A stretch of 64,000 nt of DNA from Streptomyces sp. DSM 110735 (lineage in GTDB: Bacteria; Actinomycetota; Actinomycetes; Streptomycetales; Streptomycetaceae), in NCBI RefSeq assembly GCF_016482685.1, contig NZ_JACYHF010000003.1, positions 248,001-312,000 on the forward strand, given 5' to 3'. Shown here in pieces: positions 1-7,466 of the stretch (position 1 is its first letter; every line of letters starts with the position of its first letter). The notes under the pieces are model-generated. The model saw only the letters and a list, made by a program, of their open reading frames with translations. It did not search any database and was not told where the DNA came from. The position numbers were made by a program, and so were the translations under genes.

Positions 1-381
1 GAGGTCTCCGGCGCGGACGAGGTCCTGGCGAACGCGGAGGGCATCGAGGGCGCCGAGGGCGAGACCGCCGCGCCGAAGGCTCCCCGTCCGGTCATCGACC
101 TGCACCAGGAGTTCCGTCACCGCTTCCCGGTCTACCTGCGGGTCCGCTCCTTCCTGCTGCGTCACCGCATCCGCACCCACGTGATCAGCGGTATCGAGTT
201 CCAGATGGGCGTCTTCATCGTCGGCCCGCTCTTCGACGCGACCGCCGAGGTGACCATCGCCGCGGGCGCACTGCTGATGATCTTCGAGCTGGCCATCGTC
301 TACAAGCTGCTGCTGTCGACGCGCGACTTCACCCGCACCATCGACTCCTTCCAGCGCGAGGAACTGACCACCGCCTCCTGA
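1..381 (+). CDS. C-terminal part of a membrane protein of unknown function
   Basis: An open frame enters from the left edge and ends with TGA at 379-381, so only the last 126 residues are visible. The visible part starts with an acidic Ala/Glu-rich linker, then an Arg/His-rich stretch, then a hydrophobic segment (about residues 70-103, containing GVFIVGPLF and ALLMIFELAIVY) that could form one or two membrane passes. The tail is short and polar. I do not recognise the family. The TPR gene follows 83 bases downstream on the same strand. The start and any N-terminal domain lie outside the window. Confidence 0.75.
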   Translation, partial: EVSGADEVLANAEGIEGAEGETAAPKAPRPVIDLHQEFRHRFPVYLRVRSFLLRHRIRTHVISGIEFQMGVFIVGPLFDATAEVTIAAGALLMIFELAIVYKLLLSTRDFTRTIDSFQREELTTAS

Positions 382-464
382 CCGTGGGGGCTCCAGCCCC
401 CACGCGAGATGTAGTGGAATATTCAACAACCCCGATGGGTTCTACCCGGCGAAGGAGGTCACCA

Positions 465-812
465 GTGGACACCACGTACTACGACCACGGCACCCTCGCC
501 GAGCGCTGGGAGCGGGCGGGCATGTTCTTCGACGCCAAGGACTACGCGCGCGCCGCGCAGGTCCTCACCGGGCTGGTCGAGGAGGTGCCGGAGCAGACCG
601 CGCCCCGGCTGCTGCTGGCCCGCGCCTACTACCACTCCGCGCAGCTCGGCCGTGCGGAGGCGGAGCTGCGGACCATCGTGGAGCGCGACCCGGTGGAGCA
701 CTACGCCCGGCTGATGCTGGGCCGCACGCTGGAGCGTCAGTCCCGCAACGCGGAGGCGGAGCCGCACCTGCGGATCGCGTCCGCGCTGGCGGGCGAGTTC
801 CCGCGGGAGTGA
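465..812 (+). CDS. small tetratricopeptide-repeat protein
   Basis: Predicted 115-residue soluble protein. The GTG at 465 is chosen because GAAGGAGG (451-458) sits seven bases before it; the open frame reaches further upstream but has no comparable ribosome site. The sequence shows TPR character: AGMFFDAKDYARAAQVL, LLLARAYYHSAQLGRAEAEL and YARLMLGRTLERQSRNAEA form about three helix-turn-helix units with the usual Ala/Gly/Tyr positions. TPR proteins are scaffolds for protein contacts and no enzymatic role is implied. A strong hairpin follows its stop, suggesting its own transcription unit. Confidence 0.85.
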   Translation: MDTTYYDHGTLAERWERAGMFFDAKDYARAAQVLTGLVEEVPEQTAPRLLLARAYYHSAQLGRAEAELRTIVERDPVEHYARLMLGRTLERQSRNAEAEPHLRIASALAGEFPRE

Positions 813-852
813 GCCGCGGCTCCGCGCGACAGCGGAACAGTACGTTTTTCCA

Positions 853-886
853 GGCCCGGCGGGGGCGTTGTCGCCCACGCCGGGCC
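853..886 (+). terminator. hairpin terminator after the TPR gene
   Basis: GGCCCGGCG at 853-861 is exactly complementary to CGCCGGGCC at 878-886, with inner pairs possible in the 16-base loop. It lies 41 bases after the TPR stop and 32 bases before the peptide deformylase start, so it could also act as a 5-prime element for that gene. There is no U-tract, as is common in Streptomyces. Confidence 0.6.
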
Positions 887-917
887 GGCGTGTGTGCCGC
901 CGTGGCATCCTGACCCG

Positions 918-1562
918 ATGTCACTCCCCAGCCATCACCCGCCGTTGGCCGAGCGGGTCGAGGAACTCCTCGCCGCCGACGGTCCGTTGCCCATCGTCAC
1001 GGCCGGTCACCCGGTCCTGCGCCGCCCCGCCGAGCCGTACGAGGGACAGCTCGGACCCGCCCTCCTGGAGCGCTTCGTCGCGGCGCTGCGCGTCACCATG
1101 CACGCCGCTCCCGGCGTCGGCCTCGCCGCGCCGCAGGTGGGGGTGCCGCTGCGGATCGCGGTGGCCGAGGACCCGGCGACGGTGCCCGAGGAGGTCGCGG
1201 CGGCGCGGAGCCGGGCGCCGCTGCCGTTCCGGGTGCTGGTCAATCCGTCGTACGAGGCAGGGGGTCCCGGTCTCGCCGCGTTCTACGAGGGCTGCCTCAG
1301 TGTGCCCGGCTATCAGGCGGTCGTGGCCCGGCACGCGCGGGTGCGGCTGCGCGGGCAGGACGAGCGGGGCCGGGCGCTGGACGAGGAGGTGTCCGGGTGG
1401 CCCGCCCGGATCGTGCAGCACGAGACGGACCACCTGAACGGCACCCTCTATCTGGACCGCGCCGAGCCGCGCTCGCTGTCCACCAACGAGGCGGCGGCGG
1501 TCCTGTGGGCCGAGCCGTCGCCGGCGACCGCGGCGAAGGTGCTCGGCTTCGAACTCCCCTGA
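918..1562 (+). CDS. def: peptide deformylase
   Basis: Metallo-hydrolase that removes the formyl group from the initiator methionine of new proteins. All three family motifs are present: GVGLAAPQVG (motif I), EGCLSVPGY (motif II, Cys metal ligand) and QHETDHLNG (motif III, HExxH type with Glu as catalytic base). At 214 residues it is longer than the usual 170-190 because of an N-terminal extension of about 30 residues, as in several actinobacterial paralogues. ATG 918 is preferred over the GTG at 894 because the latter sits just after the upstream hairpin; neither has a clear ribosome site. Streptomyces normally carry several deformylases, so this may be a secondary copy. Confidence 0.93.
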   Translation: MSLPSHHPPLAERVEELLAADGPLPIVTAGHPVLRRPAEPYEGQLGPALLERFVAALRVTMHAAPGVGLAAPQVGVPLRIAVAEDPATVPEEVAAARSRAPLPFRVLVNPSYEAGGPGLAAFYEGCLSVPGYQAVVARHARVRLRGQDERGRALDEEVSGWPARIVQHETDHLNGTLYLDRAEPRSLSTNEAAAVLWAEPSPATAAKVLGFELP

Positions 1563-1571
1563 CCGGCGGGG

Positions 1572-3002
1572 TCAGTTGTCGCGGTACGCCTCAAGCAGCC
1601 GCAGCCACACCTCGCCGAGCGTCGGGAACGGCGGGACGACGTGCCAGAGCCGGTCGAGCGGGATCCGCCCGGCGACGGCCATCGTCCCGGAGTGCACCAG
1701 CTCGCCCGTGCCGGGACCGACGAAGGTGACGCCCCGCAGGATGTCCTCCTCCAGGTCGACCACCATGCGGGCGCGACCGGTGTAGTCGTCGCCGTAGAGC
1801 GAGGCGCCCGCGACCGAGCCGAAGTCCACGTCGACCGCGCGGACCCGGTGCCCCGCCTCCTCCGCCTCGGCGAGGGAGAGACCGACGGAGGCGATCTCGG
1901 GGTCGGTGAAGACGACCTGGGGCACGGCGTAGTGGTCGGCGGTGGCCGCGTGCGCGCCCCAGGGCTCGTCCTGGAGCGGGACGCCCGCCGCGCGGGCGGC
2001 GATGGCGGCGCCCGCGATCCGGGCCTGGTACTTGCCCTGGTGGGTGAGGAGGGCGCGCCCGTTGACGTCACCGACCGCGTACAGCCACTCGGAGTCCGGC
2101 AGGCGCAGGGTGTCGTCCACCTCCAGCCAGGTGCCGGGTTCCAGGTCCACGGTGTCGAGCCCGATGTCGTCGGTCTGCGGGGCGCGTCCGGTGGCGAAGA
2201 GGATCTCGTCCGCCTCGATGCGCTCGCCGTCGTCGGTGACGGCCACGACCTTGCCGTTCTCGCGCGTGACGGACGCGACGGACGTGCCGGTGCGCAGGTC
2301 GACGCCCGCCTCGGTGAGGGACTTGGCGACCAGTTCCCCGGCGAAGGGTTCCATGCGCCCGAGCAGCCCCTCGCCCCGGACCAGCAGCGTGACCTGGGAG
2401 CCGAGACCCTGCCAGGCGGTGGCCATCTCGGTGGCGACGACTCCCCCGCCGACGACGATCAGACTGCCGGGCACCTGCTGGGCGCTGGTGGCCTCGCGGC
2501 TGGTCCACGGCTCGACCTCGTCGAGTCCGGGCAGTCCGGGGAGCTTGGCGCGGGTGCCGGTGGCGACGACGACCGCGTGCCGGGCGGTGAGGGTGGTGAC
2601 CGTGCCGTCCGCGGCGGTCACGGTGACCGTGCGCGGCCCGGCGAGGCGTCCCTGCCCCCGGTAGAGGTCGACCCCGGCGCCCTCCAGCCAGCTCACCTGG
2701 CCGTCGTCCTTCCAGTGCGAGGCGAATCCGTCCCGGCGGGCGAGCACGGCGGGCGCGTCCAGCGCCCCTCTCACCGACTCGGCCAGACCGGGCAGACTCC
2801 GGGCGTCGGACTGGGCGATGACCGGCCTGAGCAGCGCCTTGCTCGGCATGCAGGCCCAGTACGAGCACTCGCCGCCGACGAGTTCGCTCTCCACCACGGC
2901 GGTCGACAGACCGGCCGCGCGGGTGCGGTCGGCGACGTTCTCCCCCACGGGTCCGGCCCCGAGCACCACGACGTCGTACGCGATGGCTTCCGTTTCCGTC
3001 AT
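1572..3002 (-). CDS. class I pyridine nucleotide-disulfide oxidoreductase with altered His-Glu motif
   Basis: FAD/NAD(P)H flavoprotein of 476 residues. The N-terminal dinucleotide fold reads VVVLGAGPVG (about 11-20). The redox-active disulfide is present as GGECSYWACMPSK, C46 and C51 with the C-x4-C spacing of lipoamide dehydrogenase, mercuric reductase and mycothione reductase. An NAD(P)-binding fold (IVVGGGVVATEMA), an FAD motif (YAVGDVNG) and a C-terminal dimerisation domain follow. The usual C-terminal HPTxxE pair reads FPTLGE (F459), so the catalytic base His is replaced by Phe. The physiological substrate therefore cannot be named; quinone or disulfide reduction are possible. It is divergent from the thioredoxin gene. 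Confidence 0.9.
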   Translation of the reverse strand: MTETEAIAYDVVVLGAGPVGENVADRTRAAGLSTAVVESELVGGECSYWACMPSKALLRPVIAQSDARSLPGLAESVRGALDAPAVLARRDGFASHWKDDGQVSWLEGAGVDLYRGQGRLAGPRTVTVTAADGTVTTLTARHAVVVATGTRAKLPGLPGLDEVEPWTSREATSAQQVPGSLIVVGGGVVATEMATAWQGLGSQVTLLVRGEGLLGRMEPFAGELVAKSLTEAGVDLRTGTSVASVTRENGKVVAVTDDGERIEADEILFATGRAPQTDDIGLDTVDLEPGTWLEVDDTLRLPDSEWLYAVGDVNGRALLTHQGKYQARIAGAAIAARAAGVPLQDEPWGAHAATADHYAVPQVVFTDPEIASVGLSLAEAEEAGHRVRAVDVDFGSVAGASLYGDDYTGRARMVVDLEEDILRGVTFVGPGTGELVHSGTMAVAGRIPLDRLWHVVPPFPTLGEVWLRLLEAYRDN

Positions 3003-3081
3003 GGGCCCCAGTGTGGTGGGTGGCGGGCGCGGGGGCCACACGGTACGCGCGCGGGTCCGGCGCGTGCGGGTGGGGACCGGC

Positions 3082-3113
3082 GGGTACGGGTGCGGTTTCT
3101 GGGGGTACGGGTG
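3082..3113. repeat. two direct repeats in the oxidoreductase-thioredoxin intergenic region
   Basis: GGGTACGGGTG occurs at 3082-3092 and again at 3103-3113, exactly 21 bases apart (two helical turns), between the divergent oxidoreductase and thioredoxin genes and just upstream of the thioredoxin promoter. This is compatible with a regulator site, but no family assignment is possible. Confidence 0.4.
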
Positions 3114-3124
3114 AGATGTGCGCC

Positions 3125-3150
3125 GGAATAGCCGGACCGAAGGGCGTGTT
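3125..3150 (+). promoter_or_regulatory. sigma-R type promoter for trxC
   Basis: GGAAT at 3125-3129 is followed after exactly 18 bases by GTT at 3148-3150. This matches the published Streptomyces sigma-R consensus (GGAAT-N18-GTT), used for disulfide-stress genes. Transcription would start near 3157 and leave a leader of about 37 bases before the thioredoxin ATG at 3194. Confidence 0.72.
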
Positions 3151-3193
3151 TGTGCCGAGGGCAGCACCCCCACACCAGGAAGAGGGAGATGCC

Positions 3194-3574
3194 ATGAGCG
3201 GCAAGACCGTGGAGCTGACCAAGGAGAACTTCGACGAGACGGTGCAGGACAACGAGTTCGTCCTCATCGACTTCTGGGCGGACTGGTGCGGACCCTGCAA
3301 GCAGTTCGCGCCGGTCTACGACAAGGCCGCGCAGGAGAACCCCGACCTGGTGTTCGCCAAGGTGGACACCGAGGCGCAGCCGGAGCTGGCGCAGGCGTTC
3401 GGCATCCAGTCGATCCCGACGCTGATGATCGTCCGGGACCAGGTGGCGGTGTACGCCCAGCCGGGCGCGCTGCCCGAGCCCGCCCTCACCGACATCATCG
3501 ACCAGGCTCGCAAGCTGGACATGAACGAGGTGCGCAAGAACATCGCGGAGCAGGAGGGGCAGGGCCAGCAGTAG
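3194..3574 (+). CDS. trxC: thioredoxin
   Basis: Cytosolic dithiol-disulfide exchange protein, 126 residues. The active site WCGPC lies at residues 31-35 and the cis-proline loop SIPT follows at 73-76, so the fold is complete. Compared with E. coli thioredoxin there is a C-terminal extension of about 15 polar residues (NEVRKNIAEQEGQ...). ATG 3194 is preceded by AGGAAGAGGGAG. The sigma-R-type promoter at 3125-3150 predicts induction by thiol oxidation, which agrees with what I recall for trxC (SCO0885) of S. coelicolor. Reduction would come from a thioredoxin reductase outside the window, or less likely from the divergent oxidoreductase. Confidence 0.93.
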   Translation: MSGKTVELTKENFDETVQDNEFVLIDFWADWCGPCKQFAPVYDKAAQENPDLVFAKVDTEAQPELAQAFGIQSIPTLMIVRDQVAVYAQPGALPEPALTDIIDQARKLDMNEVRKNIAEQEGQGQQ

Positions 3575-3622
3575 CCCGCCAACCCCGGCCGCCGCGAAGG
3601 GAGTCGGCCCGCCTGGTGCGGG

Positions 3623-4618
3623 TCAGCTCGAGTCGCGGTGGATCAGTGAGGCGTCCAGGACCGCGCGGACCCCGGGTTCCCGCCCGGGGTCGCGTACGAC
3701 GCCGTCCACGAACGCGGCCAGCTCGCGCCCCGAGGGCACGTCCAGGCGGACGGTGCTGAGCCGGGGGCGCAGCAGCCTGCCGAGCATGAGGTCCCCGGCG
3801 CCGACGACGGCCACGTCGCCGGGGACGCGCAGTCCCGCGTCCTCCAGCGCCCGCATCAGGAGCATCGCGTACTCGTCGTCGTAGGCGAACACCGCGTCCA
3901 GAGCGGGCCACTCCGCCGCGAGCCGGGCGGCGGACGCCTCCGTGTAGGCCAGCGGGAGTTCGGTGACGGTGGCGTCCGTGCCGCGCAGCGCCTCGCGCAC
4001 GCCCGCCAGGCGCGGACGGGAGAAGACGTCCAGGCCGCGTTCCTCCGGGACGACCACCCCGATACGGCGCCTTCCTCTTGCGTGCAGATGCGCGCCCGCC
4101 CGCCGTCCGACCACCGCGTGGTCCATGAGCAGGGCGTGCGCTCCCTGGACGCGTCCGGGACCGAGGGTCACCACGGCGCGGGCACCGGCGCGCTTGAGGA
4201 GCGCGACGCCCTGCGGACCGGGTCCGGTGCCGGGGATCAGGACGGCGACGGGTCGTAACTCCGCCCAGGCGCGGGCGGCTTCGTCGCCCTGGAGGCCGAG
4301 GGTGCCGTACTGGACGACGGTGTAGTCGAGGCGGCCGAGGGCGGACTGCAACTCCCCGAGGTGGCGGCTGTGGAGCGGGCCGACCGGGACGGCGGGGGCG
4401 GGCATCACGACCATGCGGCTGTGCCCGGCGCGCAGGGTGCGGGCGGCGGCGTGCGGGACGTAGCCGAGTTCGCGGGCCGCCTCGTGCACCCGGCGGCGCG
4501 TGGGCTCGCTGATGCGGACGGCGCCGGTGTCGTTGAGGACGTAGGACACGGTCGCGCGGGAGACTCCGGCCAGGCGGGCGACGTCGGCGCTCGTGGGCGT
4601 GTTCGGTATCTGCACCAT
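3623..4618 (-). CDS. LacI-family transcriptional regulator containing a TTA codon
   Basis: A 331-residue DNA-binding protein. The N-terminal helix-turn-helix (SADVARLAGVSRATVSYVLN, about residues 10-29) is typical of LacI/PurR proteins, followed by the hinge and a periplasmic-binding-protein-like sensor domain (HLGELQSALGRLDYTVVQ..., C-terminal LDVPSGRELAAFVDGVV). Leu121 is encoded by TTA (4258-4256), read only by the bldA tRNA, so full-length protein should depend on bldA. ATG 4618 is chosen over ATG 4630, which sits directly on the AGGA. No sugar-uptake or hydrolase operon is adjacent, so its target and ligand are unknown. It is divergent from the next TetR gene. Confidence 0.9.
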   Translation of the reverse strand: MVQIPNTPTSADVARLAGVSRATVSYVLNDTGAVRISEPTRRRVHEAARELGYVPHAAARTLRAGHSRMVVMPAPAVPVGPLHSRHLGELQSALGRLDYTVVQYGTLGLQGDEAARAWAELRPVAVLIPGTGPGPQGVALLKRAGARAVVTLGPGRVQGAHALLMDHAVVGRRAGAHLHARGRRRIGVVVPEERGLDVFSRPRLAGVREALRGTDATVTELPLAYTEASAARLAAEWPALDAVFAYDDEYAMLLMRALEDAGLRVPGDVAVVGAGDLMLGRLLRPRLSTVRLDVPSGRELAAFVDGVVRDPGREPGVRAVLDASLIHRDSS

Positions 4619-4736
4619 GACGCAACGCATCCTGGCAGAGCCGCCGGTGACCGCTCCGGGCGGGGCGAGGTCGTACAGAACCGGACGAGAAGCGGGGCGG
4701 AAGCATCAGATGCGTGCCGGATTCTTTCGGCGTGGG

Positions 4737-4780
4737 ACGAACACGTTCGCTACGAACTTGTTCGTGACGAACATGTTCGT
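4737..4780. promoter_or_regulatory. three tandem TetR-type operators
   Basis: Three 14-bp palindromes of the form ACGAAC-NN-GTTCGT lie at 4737-4750, 4752-4765 and 4767-4780, each starting exactly 15 bases after the previous one. The first has one mismatch at its last base. They overlap the predicted -35 element and spacer of the downstream tetR gene, so its product binding here would block its own promoter and the TetX-like gene behind it. Confidence 0.8.
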
Positions 4781-4786
4781 TACGCT
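4758..4786 (+). promoter_or_regulatory. promoter of the tetR-tetX-like operon
   Basis: TTGTTC at 4758-4763 and TACGCT at 4781-4786 are separated by 17 bases and overlap the operator array. The -10 ends seven bases before the ATG at 4794, so the mRNA is probably leaderless; no ribosome site precedes that ATG. Confidence 0.6.
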
Positions 4787-4793
4787 GCGGTCC

Positions 4794-5471
4794 ATGCCCG
4801 CTTCTCCCCAGGACTCCCCCCGTTCCCGCCGTGAGCGCCCCGCGAAGCCCGCGCTCAGCCGTGCGGTCATCGTCGCGACCGCCGTGGCCGTGATGCGCGC
4901 CGAAGGGCTGCGCAAGGTGACCATGCGGCGGCTGGCGCAGGAGCTGGACACGGGTCCCGCCTCGCTGTACGTCTACGTGCGCAACACGGACGAGCTGCAC
5001 GCCGCCGTCCTGGACGAACTGCTCGGCACCGTCCCCCCGGCACCGGCCGGGGGCACCTGGCGGGAGCGCCTTGAGCATGTGCTCGTCGCCTGTACCGGGA
5101 TGCTCCTCGCCCACCCGGAGCTGGCTCGCGCGGCGATCACCGCCCGGCCGCGCGGACCGCACTACCTGAACCTGATCGAGACCCTGCTCGCCCTGCTCGA
5201 CGAGGGCGGGGTGCCGCGCGCCCAGGCCGCCTGGGGTGTCGATCTGCTGCTCCAGCACGCCGTCGCGACCGCCGCCGAACACGCCGGGGGCGACGACCCC
5301 GCGGAGTGGGAGGAACTGATCGGCGTCCTGCGCCGGGCAGCCGACGACCCCACCCGGCCGCACATCGCGGCCGCCGCCCACGCCCTGCTCTCGGGCACGC
5401 CCGAGCACCGCCTGTCGTGGGCCTTCCAGACCCTGATCAACGGCATCGAGCGCACCGCCGTACCCGAGTGA
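4794..5471 (+). CDS. TetR-family repressor (TetR_C type)
   Basis: A 225-residue regulator. After a basic N-terminal tail, the DNA-binding domain spans about residues 20-66, with the helix-turn-helix VTMRRLAQELDTGPASLYVY. The rest resembles the all-helical tetracycline-repressor C-terminal ligand domain (HALLSGTPEHRLSWAFQTLI near the end). ATG 4794 fits the promoter spacing and has no Shine-Dalgarno. It is followed 17 bases later by a TetX-like monooxygenase in the same direction, and its own promoter overlaps three identical palindromes. The arrangement predicts a self-regulated, ligand-inducible detoxification operon. The ligand is unknown; a polycyclic aromatic compound is an inference. Confidence 0.9.
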   Translation: MPASPQDSPRSRRERPAKPALSRAVIVATAVAVMRAEGLRKVTMRRLAQELDTGPASLYVYVRNTDELHAAVLDELLGTVPPAPAGGTWRERLEHVLVACTGMLLAHPELARAAITARPRGPHYLNLIETLLALLDEGGVPRAQAAWGVDLLLQHAVATAAEHAGGDDPAEWEELIGVLRRAADDPTRPHIAAAAHALLSGTPEHRLSWAFQTLINGIERTAVPE

Positions 5472-5488
5472 GCCCCCAGGAGAGCACC

Positions 5489-6640
5489 ATGACCGCATCC
5501 GCTTCCGTACCCCACCACCCGATCGCCGTCGTCGGCGCCGGGCTCGGCGGGCTCACGCTCGCCCGGGTGCTGCACACCCGCGGCATCGAAGCCGCGCTGT
5601 TCGACCTCGACGCCTCGCCCGAGGCGCGCACGCAGGGCGGGATGCTCGACATCCACGACGACTCCGGGCAGCAGGCGCTGCGCGCGGCCGGTCTGCACGA
5701 CGCGTTCCTCGCCCGCGTCCATCGGGGCGGCGAGGCGACCCGCGTCCTGGACCGGCATGCCCGTGTGCACCACGACGCGCCGGACGACGGCGAGGGCGGT
5801 CGCCCCGAGATCGACCGGGGCGACCTGCGCGATCTGCTGCTCGGCTCGCTGCCCGAGGGCACGGTCCGCTGGGGCGCGAAGGTGACCGGCGCGCGCCCGC
5901 TCGGCGACGGGCGGCACGAGGTCACCCTCGCGGACGGCGGCGTCTTCACCACCGGGCTGCTGGTCGGCGCGGACGGCGCCTGGTCCCGGATACGCCCGCT
6001 GGTCTCGGACGCGGTGCCCGTCTACACCGGGATGTCCTTCGTCGAGACGGACCTGCCCTCGGCGGACGAGCGGCACCCGGTGAGCGCCGGGGTGATCGGC
6101 GGCGGGATGCTGTTCGCGCTGGGCGCGGGGCGCGCGTTCCTCGCGCACCGCGAGACGGACGGCGGTCTGCACGTCTACGCGGCCGTCGAGGCGCCCGAGG
6201 ACTGGCTCGACGGCATCGACTTCACGGACACCGAGGCGGCCAAGGCGGCGGTGCTGAAGGAGTTCGACGGCTGGGACGACACCCTGAAGGCGCTGGTCGC
6301 GGACGCGGAGGGCGCGCTGGTGCCGCGTCGCATCCACGCCCTGCCCGTCGGTCTGCGCTGGGAGCGCGTCCCCGGCGTCACCCTGCTCGGCGACGCCGCC
6401 CATCTGATGTCGCCGTTCGCCGGTGAGGGCGCCAACCTCGCCCTCCTGGACGGCGCCGAACTGGGCCTGGCGATCGCCGCGCACCCCGGCGACACGGAGG
6501 GCGCGCTCGCCGCCTACGAGACGGAGATGTTCCGGCGGGCGGAAGCCTCCGCGACCGACTCCGCGCGGCAGGGACGGCTGCTGTTCCGCGAGGACTCCGC
6601 TCAGGTGCTGACGGCGATGTTCACGGGGGCGGAGGGGTAA
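5489..6640 (+). CDS. TetX-like FAD-dependent monooxygenase
   Basis: Class A flavoprotein monooxygenase of 383 residues, close in length to TetX. It shows the FAD-binding GAGLGGL loop (about 13-19), the TetX-type signature GGMLDIHDDSGQQALRAAG, the RGDLRDLLL segment, the DG motif (GLLVGADGAWSRIRPLV) and the second FAD motif GDAAHLMSPFAGEGANLAL. Such enzymes use NAD(P)H and O2 to hydroxylate aromatic compounds; TetX itself inactivates tetracyclines. A ribosome site (CAGGAG) precedes ATG 5489. It is co-transcribed with the upstream TetR gene. Tetracycline as substrate is an inference from family resemblance only. Confidence 0.9.
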   Translation: MTASASVPHHPIAVVGAGLGGLTLARVLHTRGIEAALFDLDASPEARTQGGMLDIHDDSGQQALRAAGLHDAFLARVHRGGEATRVLDRHARVHHDAPDDGEGGRPEIDRGDLRDLLLGSLPEGTVRWGAKVTGARPLGDGRHEVTLADGGVFTTGLLVGADGAWSRIRPLVSDAVPVYTGMSFVETDLPSADERHPVSAGVIGGGMLFALGAGRAFLAHRETDGGLHVYAAVEAPEDWLDGIDFTDTEAAKAAVLKEFDGWDDTLKALVADAEGALVPRRIHALPVGLRWERVPGVTLLGDAAHLMSPFAGEGANLALLDGAELGLAIAAHPGDTEGALAAYETEMFRRAEASATDSARQGRLLFREDSAQVLTAMFTGAEG

Positions 6641-6661
6641 GGAGCCGCGGAGTACGGGGGT

Positions 6662-6690
6662 GCGGGGCTGGAACTCGTGTTCAGCCCCGC
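6662..6690. terminator. bidirectional terminator between convergent genes
   Basis: GCGGGGCTG (6662-6670) pairs with CAGCCCCGC (6682-6690). The right arm covers the stop codon region of the minus-strand tetR gene and the left arm follows the TetX-like gene, so it can serve both. Confidence 0.6.
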
Positions 6691-7343
6691 TGTCCCGTCA
6701 GCCGGTCGACCAGGTCCAGCCAGCCCTTCTCCAGCCGTTCCATCGGCATTCCGCACTGGCGGGTCAGATGGTGGATGAGGGCGGGGTCGAGGTAGGCGAG
6801 GAGCGGCTGGGCGAGCAGTTCGCAGTCGGCGTCGGGGACGAGCCTGCGCAGCAGCATCGTGACGTGGGCGCGCAGCGCCTGCGCCGAGGGGTGCTTGTAG
6901 CGGCGGCCGGGGTCCGGCTGCGCCGCCAGTTGCAGGTCGAGCTGCTCCGCCGAGCGGTAGAGGACGGCCACGCCGAAGGCGCGCAGCCGCTCCAGGGGCG
7001 GGGCGCCGGGACCGAGCGGGGGCGGTCCGGCGAGGAAGTCCTCCTGGAGCGTGCGCGCGGAGTGGTCGAGCAGCGCGGTCAGCAGTCCGGTGCGGTCGCC
7101 GAAGCGGCGGAACACGGTGCCCTTGCCGACCTGGGCCGCCGCCGCCACGGCCTCCATGGTCACCCCGGCCGCCCCGTGCTCGGCGATCAGCCGGGAGGCA
7201 GCCTCCAGCAGGCGCGCCCGGTTGCGGGCCGCGTCGGCGCGCAGGCAGGGCTCGTCGCCGACCGGGGCGGGGCCCACCTCCAGCAACTGGGGTGCGTCGA
7301 CGGGCTCCTCGGGCTGCGGACAGGGCGGCAGAGCGCTGGACAT
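6681..7343 (-). CDS. TetR-family regulator of the divergent FMN reductase
   Basis: A 220-residue regulator. An unusually long polar N-terminus (about 40 residues) precedes the DNA-binding domain ARNRARLLEAASRLIAEHG ... VAAAAQVGKGTVFRRFGDRTG. The C-terminal domain has no recognisable ligand signature. ATG 7343 is chosen because a TACGCT hexamer (7355-7350) lies six bases before it, giving a leaderless transcript; an ATG at 7370 would lie inside that promoter. The two palindromes at 7375-7386 and 7411-7422 in the shared intergenic region are its likely binding sites, controlling both genes. Confidence 0.88.
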   Translation of the reverse strand: MSSALPPCPQPEEPVDAPQLLEVGPAPVGDEPCLRADAARNRARLLEAASRLIAEHGAAGVTMEAVAAAAQVGKGTVFRRFGDRTGLLTALLDHSARTLQEDFLAGPPPLGPGAPPLERLRAFGVAVLYRSAEQLDLQLAAQPDPGRRYKHPSAQALRAHVTMLLRRLVPDADCELLAQPLLAYLDPALIHHLTRQCGMPMERLEKGWLDLVDRLTGQRG

Positions 7344-7374
7344 GAAGACAGCGTAAAGCATGGGGAACAAAACT

Positions 7375-7422
7375 GGACCCTGGTCCGGTTAGGGTGGTAG
7401 AAACTTAAACGGACCTCGGTCC
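7375..7422. promoter_or_regulatory. paired operators between divergent tetR and FMN reductase genes
   Basis: Two palindromes GGACC-NN-GGTCC lie at 7375-7386 and 7411-7422, 36 bases centre to centre. The first overlaps the expected -35 of the tetR gene; the second lies 45 bases before the reductase ATG. They differ clearly from the operators at 4737-4780, so the two TetR systems should not cross-talk. Confidence 0.7.
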
Positions 7423-7466
7423 GGATCGTTTCAAGCGTGTTTCAGCCACCCCCTTGGAGTACTCCC

